Position numbers and translations under genes: made by a program
Part shown: piece after piece, positions 30,744 to 41,733 of the stretch
Numbering within the stretch: position 1 is the stretch's first letter
Layout of the letters: every line of letters begins with the position of its first letter
Assembly: GCA_033439685.1 (NCBI GenBank)
Contig: JAUEDM010000003.1
Coordinates: 4,308,001-4,372,000 of the forward strand
Source: Apodospora peruviana
Lineage: Eukaryota > Ascomycota > Sordariomycetes > Sordariales > Lasiosphaeriaceae
Length of the DNA stretch: 64,000 bases
Reading direction: 5' to 3'
Notes under the pieces: generated by a model
Database searches by the model: none
Told to the model about the DNA's origin: nothing
Seen by the model: only the letters and a program-made list of their open reading frames with translations

Positions 30744-33128
30744 GTTTGCTGTGCCAATGCTGTGCCAACTCTGTGCCGATGCTGGAGGAGTCGGTCGATC
30801 AAAGCTTGTCGTGTTGATGGCACAGATCGGACAGGGTCCCTGAAAGAACCCAAGACTGACTGCGACGGATCCGTGGGGCCTTCAAGTCCGGTTCCATGCG
30901 GACGGTATTATAGTCGCCTTGTCCCGCGTAGTGGTGTGAGGACTCGGGGTTGAAGGACGGGGCCAGGAAACTGGTATTTCTCGTCATGAATGGCGGGGAG
31001 ATGTCAGAGCGGTAGTGAGAACAACCCATCGAGTCTGTTCCCGTCTCAGGGTCCGGTCTAGAATCAATCATAACATCGACTGTGGAGACGAAAAGGTCCA
31101 AACTCATGGTTCGTAACTCTAGTCAGGGCCATCTTGACAACCATGAGGGGTTTCTCGCCATTAGTGTCCGTGCCCGTGAACGACGGCCTGCTTGGCATCT
31201 CTTCCTCTGCCAGCATGGTGGTGGATACGCAATGTTACCGTCGCTCGAATATGTACGTATGTAGTGCGTGATGATGTCCGGTTGGGAAGAGATTCCCCAC
31301 ACCTTAGTCTGGGGAGGGTCGAGGAGGGTGGGTTGATCACGGAACATCGATGCTGGTTTCGAACGCCCATCCCGGAATATGGAACCAGCCTAACTACTGT
31401 GCACGTGTGCGTGCGGGGAGGGGAGGGGCTGGGAGGAGGCCAAACAGCCCTGCAGAAACTATTAGAAGAGACTTTGAGAAGGTCCCCTGTAGTAGCCCAC
31501 ACACAGGCCACCTGTCAAGCTCTTCAAAAGTCGGACCAACTCCCCTGACTAGTTGGTTGGCATTACTATTAGTCGAGGGATATTCGGCTCCAGGCGAGAA
31601 CTGGTTGCGGGGGCTGGCATTGCTGAGACAAGATGAGAAGCTGTTGCCAGTTGTGTCGCCTGAGACGTCACCAACCAAGGACGTTGGCGGTCAAGACGAA
31701 CATGCAGAAACACGACGTCAGTTATCATGGTAGACACGATTCCCGGATATGGAAGACGGGAAAATAATTCTCGTTTCCAGATTTTTTAAGAAGGCACGCA
31801 CGGACTCGAGGTGCGATGGTGGGTGTGACTGGCTCATGGACGTGGAAGGTATGCCGTGCCGAGGTTACAAAGGTCGAGAAAGGGTGAAGAGAATTCAAGT
31901 TCAGAGCTTCTTTCTTCTTTGGTTCAGTGAAGAAAACGCTCGGATCCGTTCGTGACCGGTGCCGTGCTGCATGTCTCATCACACAATTGTGGTTGTTAAC
32001 GAAGCAGTGGCTGTCGCTGTCACTGCCCTAACAGAGCCCGTGCGCGACCTTGCTCATTTGGGACTTTTTACACTTCCCGGGTTGGGAAGGAGCTCCGCCG
32101 ACCACGCGACAGTCCTGGGGTCTAATTTATCCACGATCCACCCATCGGCCGGTGCTAAAGAATGGAATGTCGGAAAGGAGCATTTGCGATTTTCTCCCCC
32201 GCACGAAAAAGTCTCCTGATAAAGGTATCTAACCGCTCGACATTGCATCAACCTCTACCCTCCCGAAGGGTTCAACCGTGCTTGCGGCCCGAGCGACAAA
32301 CCTCGAAGCTCAAGCTCTTGATGCGTCTTACGATCGACGATGCGATTACCGGATACGCGTAGGTTATCCCTGCACATCGGGGAAGATTCGATTCCGTCAT
32401 AGCGATTGCCAAGATTGATGGTCGATACCGTATCCATCACATCCGATGTCGTCCCCCCGCCTCCACCTCCCCGAGCCGGTCCACTTTGCCGAGAAGAGCA
32501 GTCCACAACTCCACTCTCCGCTTGCGGCCATATCCTGACCCCGAGGGCCGAGTCCTGGGATAAGAACCTGACACGCTTGAGCACCGCGCTATCTGCCAAT
32601 GTGCCTCGTGTTTTCGTGTTTTTTTTTTACAGCTCCGCATCTGTTGCAATTGCAGCGAGATGGGGCAACGCAGAACCCAAGAACCATCATGGCGGACCGG
32701 CGGCAGGGCTGCAAGCGCAACTTGAAACCCTCGAGGACATGTGTGTGTGAATCAACACTTTCAGGGTACCCTCGTGTTGCTTCCCTCGCTGGAAGATTGT
32801 ACCCGTACCGGAGGGCGTCCGCAAACCTGCAACGGCAATATACCATGCAAATATCATGGCGCCTACCCAGCACAGCGGGTTCGCTTCGACGGAACCCCTG
32901 CGGCTATAGTCTTCCAATTTATTATTTCACACCAACAAGCTTAGCTACGGGGGCAATGTCGGTTGCCAACCGCTAATTAGCCCGCCCCTGTAAATTGCTT
33001 CTCCATCTGCGCGAACCGCGATCCAGATGTTGCTAAAAGCGGCGGCCACCCGTCTACGAACACGATCTGAAAATGGTTGGGATCGCCTGGACTTGATCTC
33101 ACCACGTGTTTCTCAAGTGTCCTTCGCG
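30744..33128. other. Long intergenic region
   Basis: About 2.4 kb with many short open stretches but none that splices, starts convincingly or resembles a known family. It should hold the promoters of the two divergent genes on either side. Confidence 0.45.
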
Positions 33129-35215
33129 ATGGTTGTCCTCAAGCACCTGGCCTCTGGCCTGATGGTCGCCGGTGTGCTGGCAAGTCCTACTGCTCGGACG
33201 TCAGACGTCACCAGCCGCGAATCGAACGACATTGCGGCCGACTTTGTTTCGCAGCTCATTGTAAATGCCACACAGATCGAGGAGGAGCAGGAGGTGGTGG
33301 CAAAACGAAGCCTGCTTTGCAGCCAATCCAAGTCGCTGGTGGTCAATCTCGGCTACGCCAAGTACCAGGGCGCGTCAAATTCCACCAGCGGAATCAACTC
33401 CTGGAAAGGGTCTGAGCACCACATCTTTCTTCATCATATCTCACACCGCAAAACATGTTTTACTGACAATTCTCAATGCAGAGTTCGCTATGCTGCCGCC
33501 CCAGTCGGTAATCTGAGATGGCAACCTCCCCGGTTCCCATCTCTGGCCCTCAACGCTCCCGTCACCCCGGCTACGAGCTTTGGGCCCACTTGCCCCCAGG
33601 CTCTGCCGGCCGTCCCTAACGTTCCCTTCATCCCGGGCAACGAGGACTGTCTCTTCTTGAACGTGTACGCCCCTGCCAATGCAAAGAACCTCCCTGTCCT
33701 GGTCTGGATCCACGGCGGCGGCTACGGCTATGGAGATGGCACGCAGGATATGACCGAGATCATCAATGCCAACAACAAGGGCTTTGTCGTGGTGGCCATC
33801 CAGTATCGCGTGAGTGTTGCCTTCCATCCCGCCGTCTTCCTTTCGTCTCGAGATAGTGGGTTAACAACCTTCAAACTCAGCTTGGTGCCTTTGGCTTCCT
33901 CGCCTCCAAAGAGGTCCGGCAGGAAGGCGTCGTCAACGCCGGCATCCTGGACCAGGCCTTCGCCTTGGTATGGATCAAGCAGTTCATCTGCCAATTTGGT
34001 GGCGACCCTTCGTCCGTTACCATCTCGGGCGAGTCGGCTGGTGCCAGTTCCGTCATGTACCATGACCTCGCGGTCAACGGCGGCCTCGGCTCACTCCTGT
34101 TCGACCAGTCCATCGCCGCGTCTCCATATCTCCCGTTCCAATACAAGTATGACGCCGCGGTCCCTACCAGCAAGTACTACGCCTTCTCGGCGGCTGCCGG
34201 ATGCCCGAGCACTGGTGACGTTTTTGACTGCCTCGTCAGCAAGGACACGGATACGCTGCAGCAAGCGAACTTTGCTGTCACGCAGCAGTCGAGTTATGGT
34301 TACTGGTAAGCCGAATCCGTCCTCCTTACAAACACCCCGACTAACCTCTGTTTCAGGGCATTCTACCCCGTCACCGACAATGCATACATCATGAACCTGC
34401 CCACAGGGCAGCTCAACGGCAAGCGTGTGAACGGCAAGAAGCTGCTGGTTGGCCACAACGCCAACGAAGGCCCGCTCTTCGTCCCGCCCACCATCACGAC
34501 GGAAGCCGACCTCATCGGCTGGCTCCACGTCGAGTTCCCCAACCTCTCCGACGCACAAATCAGCTCCATCCTCGCCGCCAACCCCAACAGCGCACCAACA
34601 AACCCCTCGGGCCCGCGCTTCGAGACCAACGGCCTCAACACGCCGCCCGGAGCCAACGCCGTCAATGTCTCGCAGGACGCCAACGGCCAGCAGCAGCGCG
34701 GCAACAACATCCACGCCGAGGCCACCTTCGTCTGCCCATCCTACTGGATGGCGTCAGCCTACGCCTCTCCTTCCAAATCGGCATGGCATTATCAGTACAG
34801 TGTCCCGTTCGCGTGGCACGGAACCGATGTAGCGGCGTACTTTGGCCCGCAGACGCCCAACCAGTCCAACGATTTCGTTCTGGCGTTTCGTAAGATCTGG
34901 GGTAACTTTGTGACGGGCGGGAATCCTTCCATCAGCAATGTTGTTGCCAACGGCGCCGGCGCGGCTAACCCCAACGCGCCGAACGGGGCCTCGGCATGGC
35001 CGGCGTGGAATGATGCTGCCCCTAAGCTGCTGAACCTGAACGAGACGGGCGGCACGCCGTACACATTCGTGACGCAGTGGGGGGTGCCTGTGACGCAGTT
35101 TGCTGAGCCGGGCCTGCAGAATGCGATCTCGGTTGCTCCCGCGGACACGTGGGAGGGAGGTCGCGGCGCTAGGTGCGCGTTCTATAAGGCTTTGGCGCCC
35201 AGCATTCCTGCTTGA
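33129..35215 (+). CDS. Secreted type-B carboxylesterase/lipase
   Basis: Four exons, 33129-33409, 33482-33809, 33881-34305 and 34357-35215, give 630 aa with in-frame joins; intron branch sites such as TACTGAC are visible. The start is the ATG at 33129, because MVVLKHLASGLMVAGVLASPTA is a good signal peptide; the open frame begins 102 nt earlier without such a leader. Family marks are YAAAPVGNLRW, NEDCLFLNVYAP, the oxyanion segment VWIHGGGYGYG, the nucleophile in TISGESAGASS (Ser about 255), the acid in HNANEGPLF and the His in WHGTDVAAYFG. The alpha/beta-hydrolase fold hydrolyses carboxylic esters outside the cell; the substrate is unknown. Several N-glycosylation sequons are present. Confidence 0.9.
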
Positions 35216-36060
35216 TCTGAGGATGTGATGGGTGGTTGAGGGTGTTTTGGGTTAGCTGTTGGATAATAATTTGTATAATAACTGAACAGGCAACTTTACC
35301 TGTTCCCCACCAGTTGTATTGTATTATTCCACCTCAATTCAGGTCCCTAAATTTGGGTAAATGGTGTCTTTGTTTGGATGGATGACTAAATTCAGGGGCT
35401 ACTAATACCGTTCATACAGTGGCGACATCCCCGTGCCGTATCTCGCGACGCTGCCGAGCCCCCGCCCCTGGATACCCCTGCCGGTACCGGGGTCCGACAC
35501 TCAGCAAGATCTCAGATTGTGTTCTCACTGTCGCACAAAGGAAGCTCGTGGCATGCAGGTACGACATGATATTATGTTTGTCAGATTTCATTAGATACGC
35601 GTACAGCAGGTTTGGCACTGGCCTTATTTCTTCTATGATTGGTAACCATTGGTAATTATCCCAACTAGAATTGGTAATTGACTTGTACTTTATTACTAAT
35701 TATTCTGTTATCTGCTTGCTTTTGATTTCGCATCCGAGACGGCGGGAAAGCAGGGGCACCTAATTTGGCTAATAAAGCCGTCCGCAACTCGGCCGAACAA
35801 AGTGTTCCATACCCTCAAGCCTCTCTGATTCTGTGTTTGACCTGCTCATGCCAAGTCTGGGTGGGGTTAGGCGAGCAAGATATCGTCAAGCCTCTTTGCA
35901 TTTATTCGCGTTGAGCGACTTCGCTTCGTGAGGAGTTTAGTTATATAAGCTGCACGTGTTCTCCTACTATTTCCCCTTAACCAGCGTCCTTGACGATATC
36001 TTCACTTTAACACGCACCACCTCTCACACTACTATTCAACCAACCCCACCGCAAAGCACA
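35216..36060. other. Intergenic, promoter of the DUF1993 gene
   Basis: No supported gene. A TATA-like box (35942-35948) lies about 113 bp upstream of the next start codon. Confidence 0.5.
35942..35948 (+). promoter_or_regulatory. TATA-like box upstream of the DUF1993 gene
   Basis: TATATAA, 113 bp before the ATG at 36061, followed by a C/T-rich leader typical of filamentous-fungal promoters. Confidence 0.5.
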
Positions 36061-36871
36061 ATGTCGAACCTAACCCTCTCCGAACTCGTCATAGAGACCT
36101 TCACCAAAGGCCTCGGCTCCCTAACACAGATTCTCCAAAAGGCGGAAGAGCACGCCAAAGCGACCGGCATCGACGCCGACGCGGTTTACCCGTCTGCCCG
36201 GCTGGTCGACGACATGCTGCCGCTGACCTTTCAGGTTCAGATCGCCACCCGCACGGTCCTCAAGGTGCTTACCCGGTTGCAAGGGGGCGATGCGACCATC
36301 GACTGGGAGGACGACGAGAAGACTTTTGCCGATCTGTACAAACGTATCGATAAGGCACGGGAAGTGATACTGAGTGCTGATAAGGGGGTTATTGATGGAC
36401 GGCAATTGGAGATTGTTGAGGTGTAAGTTCTTTTCTTTTTGTTTGGTTGGTTGGTTGGTGTGTGGGCGGTGTGATTGGGGCATAATTTATCAAGGGACCG
36501 AGTCGAATGATGATGTGCGGGTGTGGTGATTACAGGGCTCTCAAGTGGTGAGTTTATCAGCTCGGTTGTGAATCCTACAGTACTGAAAAGTTGAAAAAAA
36601 AAAAAAAAAAAAAAAAAAATGGGGAAAAGACTCTTGAGCAAGATATTTATAATCAAAACGAAGTAAATATGTGCTAACAAAACTGGGTGTGGGTGTAAAC
36701 AGGCCAGCAGGACCGCAAGTCCTGAAACTGACGGGCAAGGACTCGGTCCTCAACCAGGGCATCCCAAATTTCTATTTCCATCTGCAGACGGCGTTTGCGA
36801 TCCTGCGCGCCCGAGGGGTGCCGATTGGCAAGTGGGATTATATCGGAAGCTACCTGGTGTCGTATTTTTAG
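36061..36871 (+). CDS. DUF1993 family protein with a 12-nt microexon
   Basis: Exons are 36061-36422, 36536-36547 and 36703-36871, giving 180 aa, the normal size for the family. The middle exon is only 12 nt (GGCTCTCAAGTG), bounded by ACAG and GTGAGT; joining across it restores VEVALKWPAGPQVLKLTG with every codon in phase. Marks of the family are LVDDMLPLTFQVQIATRTV near 50-70 and IPNFYFHLQTAFAILRARGVPIGKWDYIG at the C-terminus. Members are helical proteins of about 170-180 aa with no established activity, related in fold to DinB/YfiT-like bundles (uncertain). The second intron (36548-36702) holds an A27 tract. Confidence 0.85.
36594..36620. repeat. Poly-A tract (A27) in an intron
   Basis: Twenty-seven consecutive A within the second intron of the DUF1993 gene, about 46 bases after its donor. 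It is liable to length variation but outside coding sequence. Confidence 0.9.
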
Positions 36872-37155
36872 ATGACGACGAATAGGTATGAGTTCGGCGG
36901 TGTCAGTATTGTGTGGGTTGCAGGGACACCGCATAGGGAACGAACAACTACTCTACTAGTAATAGATGCTTAGTATTAAAAGAGATTCTGTCGTAGAGGT
37001 CTAAAAGTCACTTTTATTTTCGGTGTACAAGTTCCCGCCTGTATCATGTCCAATTGTCCCATGATGTCTACTCCATTATACATGCCCGGTACTAGCATCT
37101 CAATCACGGCCGGACATCTCCGTCCATCAACCTCCCGAATGGGGTAGTGAGACCT

Positions 37156-37524
37156 CTATGGCGCACATTGCAAGTTATCAATCGCCCACTGCTGGACAGT
37201 CGTCTCGGCGCACCCGTAGCAGTTGCAGATCTTGCACGATTGTGAGAGTCAGGCTCAACCTAACAACGACCCTTATTAAGTGACATTTTGGCTCACCTTC
37301 CTCTCTGAAACAGCATGGTCCTCGACATCAACACAGTCCAGAACCTGTGACTTGTTCGTTCCGGTGATATATGCAGCGAAACATGCGTTGCCGGTGATAA
37401 CCTCGCGGCACTCGTCGCTCCAGGCGTCGCATGGTGCGTCTGCACGTGGGACGACGTTACTTGGTGCGGCCGCCGCTGCCGAGATGTAGGCCGTGAGGGC
37501 GACAAGGATCGTGGTGGAGCGCAT
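37156..37524 (-). CDS. Small secreted cysteine-rich protein
   Basis: Two exons, 37524-37297 and 37230-37156, joined at phase 0 across a 66-nt GT-AG intron, encode 100 aa. The N-terminus (MRSTTILVALTAYISAAAAA) is a clear signal peptide, followed by a PSNVVPRADAP spacer with a possible Kex2-like site (PRA). The mature part has eight cysteines, ending ICNCYGCAETTVQQW...LQCAP, enough for four disulfides. The ATG at 37524 was chosen over the open frame to 37641 because only it gives a signal peptide. The size, secretion signal and cysteine content are those of fungal effector candidates; no homologue is recognised. A second protein of this kind is encoded 2 kb away. Confidence 0.75.
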
Positions 37525-38970
37525 TTTGGCGGCTTTGGGGACGGTCTCGGATGGCGTACAACCAATAGACGTATGGGTGATGCTAGTAAATCGTGTTCTC
37601 GAACCAAGAAGCCGAGCAAGAAAGAGAGCAGGACAGCTCATGCTTCTTCTTTATATTCACCAAGGATTTTGTTTATCGCTCGACCGAGCAAGTGGATTCG
37701 ACTTCCCGTCCACGGCCCGTCTGGAATATTCTTTTGCAATTGGAGGCATCGATATGAGATAACATGCTCGGCGGGCGGCCCAGCGTTGCTGTCTGACTTG
37801 AGACGGTGGTACCTGCATATTTAGGCGGTAGAAACCACCTGTGAGTGAGGCTTTTAGCATATATAACCAAGGGTGGTCAAGATGATCTAATCCACAATAC
37901 CTACCCGTCACGCTGAGATGGTACCACGGGATACTTGAGCCTATCCGGGTTATATGTGGAATAATATAATTAATATAATTATAGTTCTGTGCTTTCAATT
38001 GACACTATTTGGCAGGCAAAAGCTGTCCGGGTAGCGGGAATGCACTTACAGTACCAGTCTGATCCATAGATAGGTTTGGTTTATTACTCCGTAGTAACTG
38101 AAGTTTATAAAAACTTGGCTGAAGACACCTGCGGCGAGGGAGAGGTAAACTGCAATGGCTTAACCTCGCCTCTGGGACCTAGGCCTAACCCTTGGCGGGG
38201 TTGGGTGCCCCCAGCAAAATGGGGGGTGTGGCGAGATGTATAAGGTAGTAAGTATATTCCGTACGGTTGTATAGGTAAGGTAAGATGGCGCGATGTTGCC
38301 AGTGGGTGGTGGTTCCTATCGTCCGTTGTAAGTTCCGTTTACTCGGGTTTCTCTGAACCTGAAAACTCTCCGAAGCCATATAAGCTGCGGGTTTCAACCG
38401 TCCACATTCCATTTCTATCCCTGCCGAGGTACTGTTTATTGGGGATCTGTTAGTGGTGGTAGGTACCCTGTAGTCGGGCGACATTTTTTTGGTACTACTC
38501 TGTACTCCGTACAACCACAGAACTTCGATGCTCTGTCGTGATGTTCGTGTGTTTAAGCCTTCAACGCAATGCCACCAGGATCATAAGTAATTTGAAACCA
38601 AGTTCCGCGAAGGTGTTAAAAAACCCGAGAGTGAATCTTGCAGTCGATCGAGAACATTATTAGGTAACTGACGAATAAGCAGTCAACCAATGTTCGTCCG
38701 GAGTGTGGTTTCACGGCAAAATCTCGCCACTAACCCAACGGTCTGATCATGCTCAGCCTCAAAGTTAATTATCACCTCCACTTACTCCTCAGCCATCGTT
38801 GGATATCGCGGTCGTGGTAGGTCGTCTGTGCCACCGAATCTTCGTCGGGCAATCAGACGGTGGATTGTTCCTCCTTACTATGACAGTAAAAAAACAACGC
38901 GGATTGGACGTCTATAAATCATGAAACCTTCAGATTCGTCATGGTCGGCACAAACATGTCCCATACCGTC

Positions 38971-39039
38971 AACCAAGTCTCTCCGATGGACCAAGCCTCT
39001 CCGATGGACCAAGCCTCTCCGATGGACCAAGCCTCTCCG
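38971..39039. repeat. 18-bp tandem repeat encoding MDQASP in one frame
   Basis: Three perfect copies of ATGGACCAAGCCTCTCCG (38986-39003, 39004-39021, 39022-39039) follow a diverged partial copy from 38971. The frame through it reads MDQASP hexapeptides within an open stretch starting at an ATG at 38941. That stretch has no other sign of being a gene, so I list it as a repeat. Confidence 0.85.
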
Positions 39040-39264
39040 ATGGGCGATTCGGTGCTGGTCAGCCAAGAGGGCGCGCGGGCCGATCGTTGGACGGCTGGTA
39101 CTCGGCAATCTCCTGTTCTACACTGGAACAATCCATACAAAGATCCCTTAACTGCAAGAATAAGCAATCGGGTTTCGCCCACGGCCTGTCAGCCCATGAT
39201 TATATTCTCCTTCTCCGCCACCGACGACTGTGCTGAGGCACACGAGTGGTACGTGTTTTTAACT

Positions 39265-39273
39265 TATATAAAG
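39265..39273 (+). promoter_or_regulatory. TATA box of the second cysteine-rich protein gene
   Basis: TATATAAAG, 110 bp before the ATG at 39375, followed by a C/A-rich leader (CATCATTTCACCACTC-type). Confidence 0.6.
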
Positions 39274-39374
39274 GGTCACGTATTCTCCTCTCATTATCCA
39301 CATCGAAAAGTCGAATCAGCACCCATACCTCCAGCACATCATTTCACCACTCACAGAACCACCAATTACCCACC

Positions 39375-39757
39375 ATGCTTCCCAAGTTCAATATCCTCCA
39401 AGTGGCAGCGCTCGTGCTCCCCTTGCTGGACGGCGTTGCCGCTGACTGCTGGAAGAACAAGTGCAGTCGTCTGGGCCTCGCCAGTACCGTCTCCTGCAAG
39501 TCCGCCTGCGCCGCGAAAGGATACTCGATCCACGGCTATGAGACGTATACCCGATATTTGGTGGATGTTTGGGTTGGTAAGTAAACACCGTCACGGTCCA
39601 ATCCATAATGATCGTTAACGCTGACAAACCGCCAGTCTGCACTTGCGGCACGTACCATGAAGAAGACTGCACCACGTGCAGAAACGCGGGCGTTCCGTGC
39701 AAGAGCCGAGATGCGGAGTCGAAGGAGTTTTTCGATGGCAAGATTCCGGATTGTTAA
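39375..39757 (+). CDS. Small secreted cysteine-rich protein, 10 cysteines
   Basis: Two exons, 39375-39576 and 39636-39757, joined in frame (phase 1) across a 59-nt intron with a CTGAC branch site, encode 107 aa. MLPKFNILQVAALVLPLLDGVAA is a good signal peptide, with cleavage probably before DCW. The mature chain of about 84 residues has ten cysteines, including VCTCG, EDCTTC and a terminal PDC. The start ATG has a strong context (CCACC). No domain is recognised. It is an effector-like or antimicrobial-like candidate by composition only. It diverges from the cysteine-rich gene at 37156-37524. Confidence 0.75.
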
Positions 39758-40083
39758 GTAACTGAGGGTCGTTGGAGGCGAACCAGATAATGTGGAGGGT
39801 TCACTGGCGGAATATCACTACCTTGGTGGTCCTTTTGGGGTCGGTCGTAGGGATACGGGAGAGCTTCAGGAATATGGTTACCATCAAAAATCTCTTCATA
39901 TGTAAACACCTTAGTTCTTGGTTATTAGTAAGGTCCGTTTAGTTACCATCCAATGGCGTTGACAACTGAAGAAAGCGCCTTGTTACCGCAACAAGACGGT
40001 AACGAACAAACAATGAGCATCCCGTCTATCACTTCCGTCTCCTCCGCACACGCACCTTGCCCTGATGGTACGGGACCTTCAGC
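39758..40083. other. Short intergenic gap
   Basis: 326 bp between the cysteine-rich gene and the 3' end of the P450 remnant. Nothing else is seen. Confidence 0.5.
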
Positions 40084-41733
40084 CAAACCATATCTCATTC
40101 ACGGCAAAGAAGCGTCCCGGACACGCGTGCCTGCCGACTCCAAACCCCAGGAATGTGTCGTCCAGCGTGACCGCGGACTTGAGCCGTGGGGCCAGCACAT
40201 TTTAGTCGCTCATCTAAAGCAAGTATGCAAGAACTCACGGTTCGGGGAAGAGCAATGGATGCAAACGGAGCCAACCTCATGGACTCTCGGATGGATCGCT
40301 GCGTCAGCGAGCTTGAGCTTTTGGACGACATCCCGGGTCCAAACACCTCCAGCTTGCGCAAGCACGGTTGAAGCCTCCTTACGTAGTGCCTCGAGAAGGG
40401 ACTTCTCTCTATAGAGCTGGGTGGTGGAGATGTCGGGGATGACGTTCTGCATCGTGTAGCTTGTCGAGTGGAGGGAGACGTTGATGTAGATCAACCGACG
40501 GGTGATCCGCACCGGATCGAGCTGCGTCGGATCTTGGGTTGCGTAGCTCTCCTCGATGAGCCTTGCAGACCATCTCTCTGCCACCGGGACAATGTAGGTC
40601 AGTTTGTTGATTGGTTCTTACACCCGCCTACCAATCGAAGATATGCTCACAGGGGCCGTCCAGCAGAAACGCGGATCACTCAGTGCTCTCGCCGTATTGG
40701 CAAGCCGCTCCTTGATAAATGGCAGACAGCGTCGTTTCACACGCAGAAATTGAAGCTCGCAAGCCCAACTGGTTAGGTTCCCGGTAATTGGTCTGAGGAA
40801 GAGTGGTGTTGCACTGATCAAAAGAGCACCGAGAAATGTGAACATGCCATGGTCTCGGAGACTGTTCAAAAACGCAGCATCCTTGCCTGGCTTAAAATTA
40901 GCTCCTGGTCGGATCACCAATCAACGACAAGGGGAATGAGTAGATGGGGTATTAAATAGCTGATGTGTAAGATATTGCTTACTTAAAGGCGCGCCGCAGA
41001 ACGCGGCGTTGGACACGCGGGAAATCAAGTCAAGGCAGGAATTCCAAAGCCGGACTTCCTTCCAGTCATTCTCATCGGTTCCCCATAACTGTTCAAAGGC
41101 GGCCTCGAGCTCGGTGGCGATAACGGGCGTCAGGACATCCAGATTCCGTGTCATTTGGTGGCGAACGACGTTGAACTGGAAGGGAGGCGTGTAGACACTC
41201 GTGTTCCAGATGTGACTGGATTGACTGGTTGGCCGTGGACTGCATATCGAGCACTTCATCGTGAAGTCGATAAACCGACTTTATCTGTCTTGGCGGTATG
41301 ATAACCACGGGACCACGCTCGACGCAGGGCATGATGTACGGGGTATTGGCTTTTCCATACTGTCGCCCACGACGAAGAGACAAACTTGTTAGTATGTTTC
41401 AAAATCATTACGAAGGCAGAAAGGACCTGCTTCCCTCCCAGCACTCACCTTTGCATAACCCTCAAGGCTCCAGTACTTGGACAGACTGAACGAGTGCAGT
41501 GACGCTCGCTCCCACGAGAACCATTCATTCCGGACTCCGATGACGGGCTTACCGGTCTTCCACTCCGATGGCGACGACCATGATGCCCTACTACGAAACT
41601 GTTTCGCCAAGATATATACTGTGACGAGGGCCGCCGATGTCACCACCGCGAGGACTGGAGTTGTCATCTGGAGTGCGCTGTTGACAATATGGTGCGTGGC
41701 AAGCTCCGAAAATACACATTGATTTCTCTTCAT
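40084..41733 (-). pseudogene. Cytochrome P450 pseudogene
   Basis: The N-terminus (MTTPVLAVVTSAALVTVYILAKQF, near 41667) is a membrane anchor. An intron then leads to YGKANTPYIMPCVERGPVVIIPP, and further islands in changing frames read FNVVRHQMTRNLDVLTPVI, GKDAAFLNSLRDHGMFTFLG and VVQKLKLADAAI. Just after the last island a one-base shift is needed to reach the K-helix motif IRESMRLAP (ExxR, near 40295-40270). The heme-binding loop FGVGRHACPGRFFA is present at 40144-40103. Only about 130 nt separate the ExxR and heme motifs, roughly half or less of the normal distance even before removing intron-like sequence, so a segment has been deleted. After NEIW the frame soon stops, so the C-terminus is lost too. 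The neighbouring exporter and NRPS suggest a dead tailoring enzyme, but this is inference. Confidence 0.72.

Larger units (their letters stand above)
37525..39374. other. Intergenic region between the two cysteine-rich secreted protein genes
   Basis: About 1.85 kb with no gene I can support. It holds an 18-bp tandem repeat at 38971-39039 and a TATA box at 39265. The two flanking genes diverge from it. Confidence 0.5.

Noticed and set aside
39953..40414. Plus-strand ORF of 153 codons
   Set aside because: It is antisense to the P450 remnant containing ExxR and heme motifs; no domain in the plus frame.
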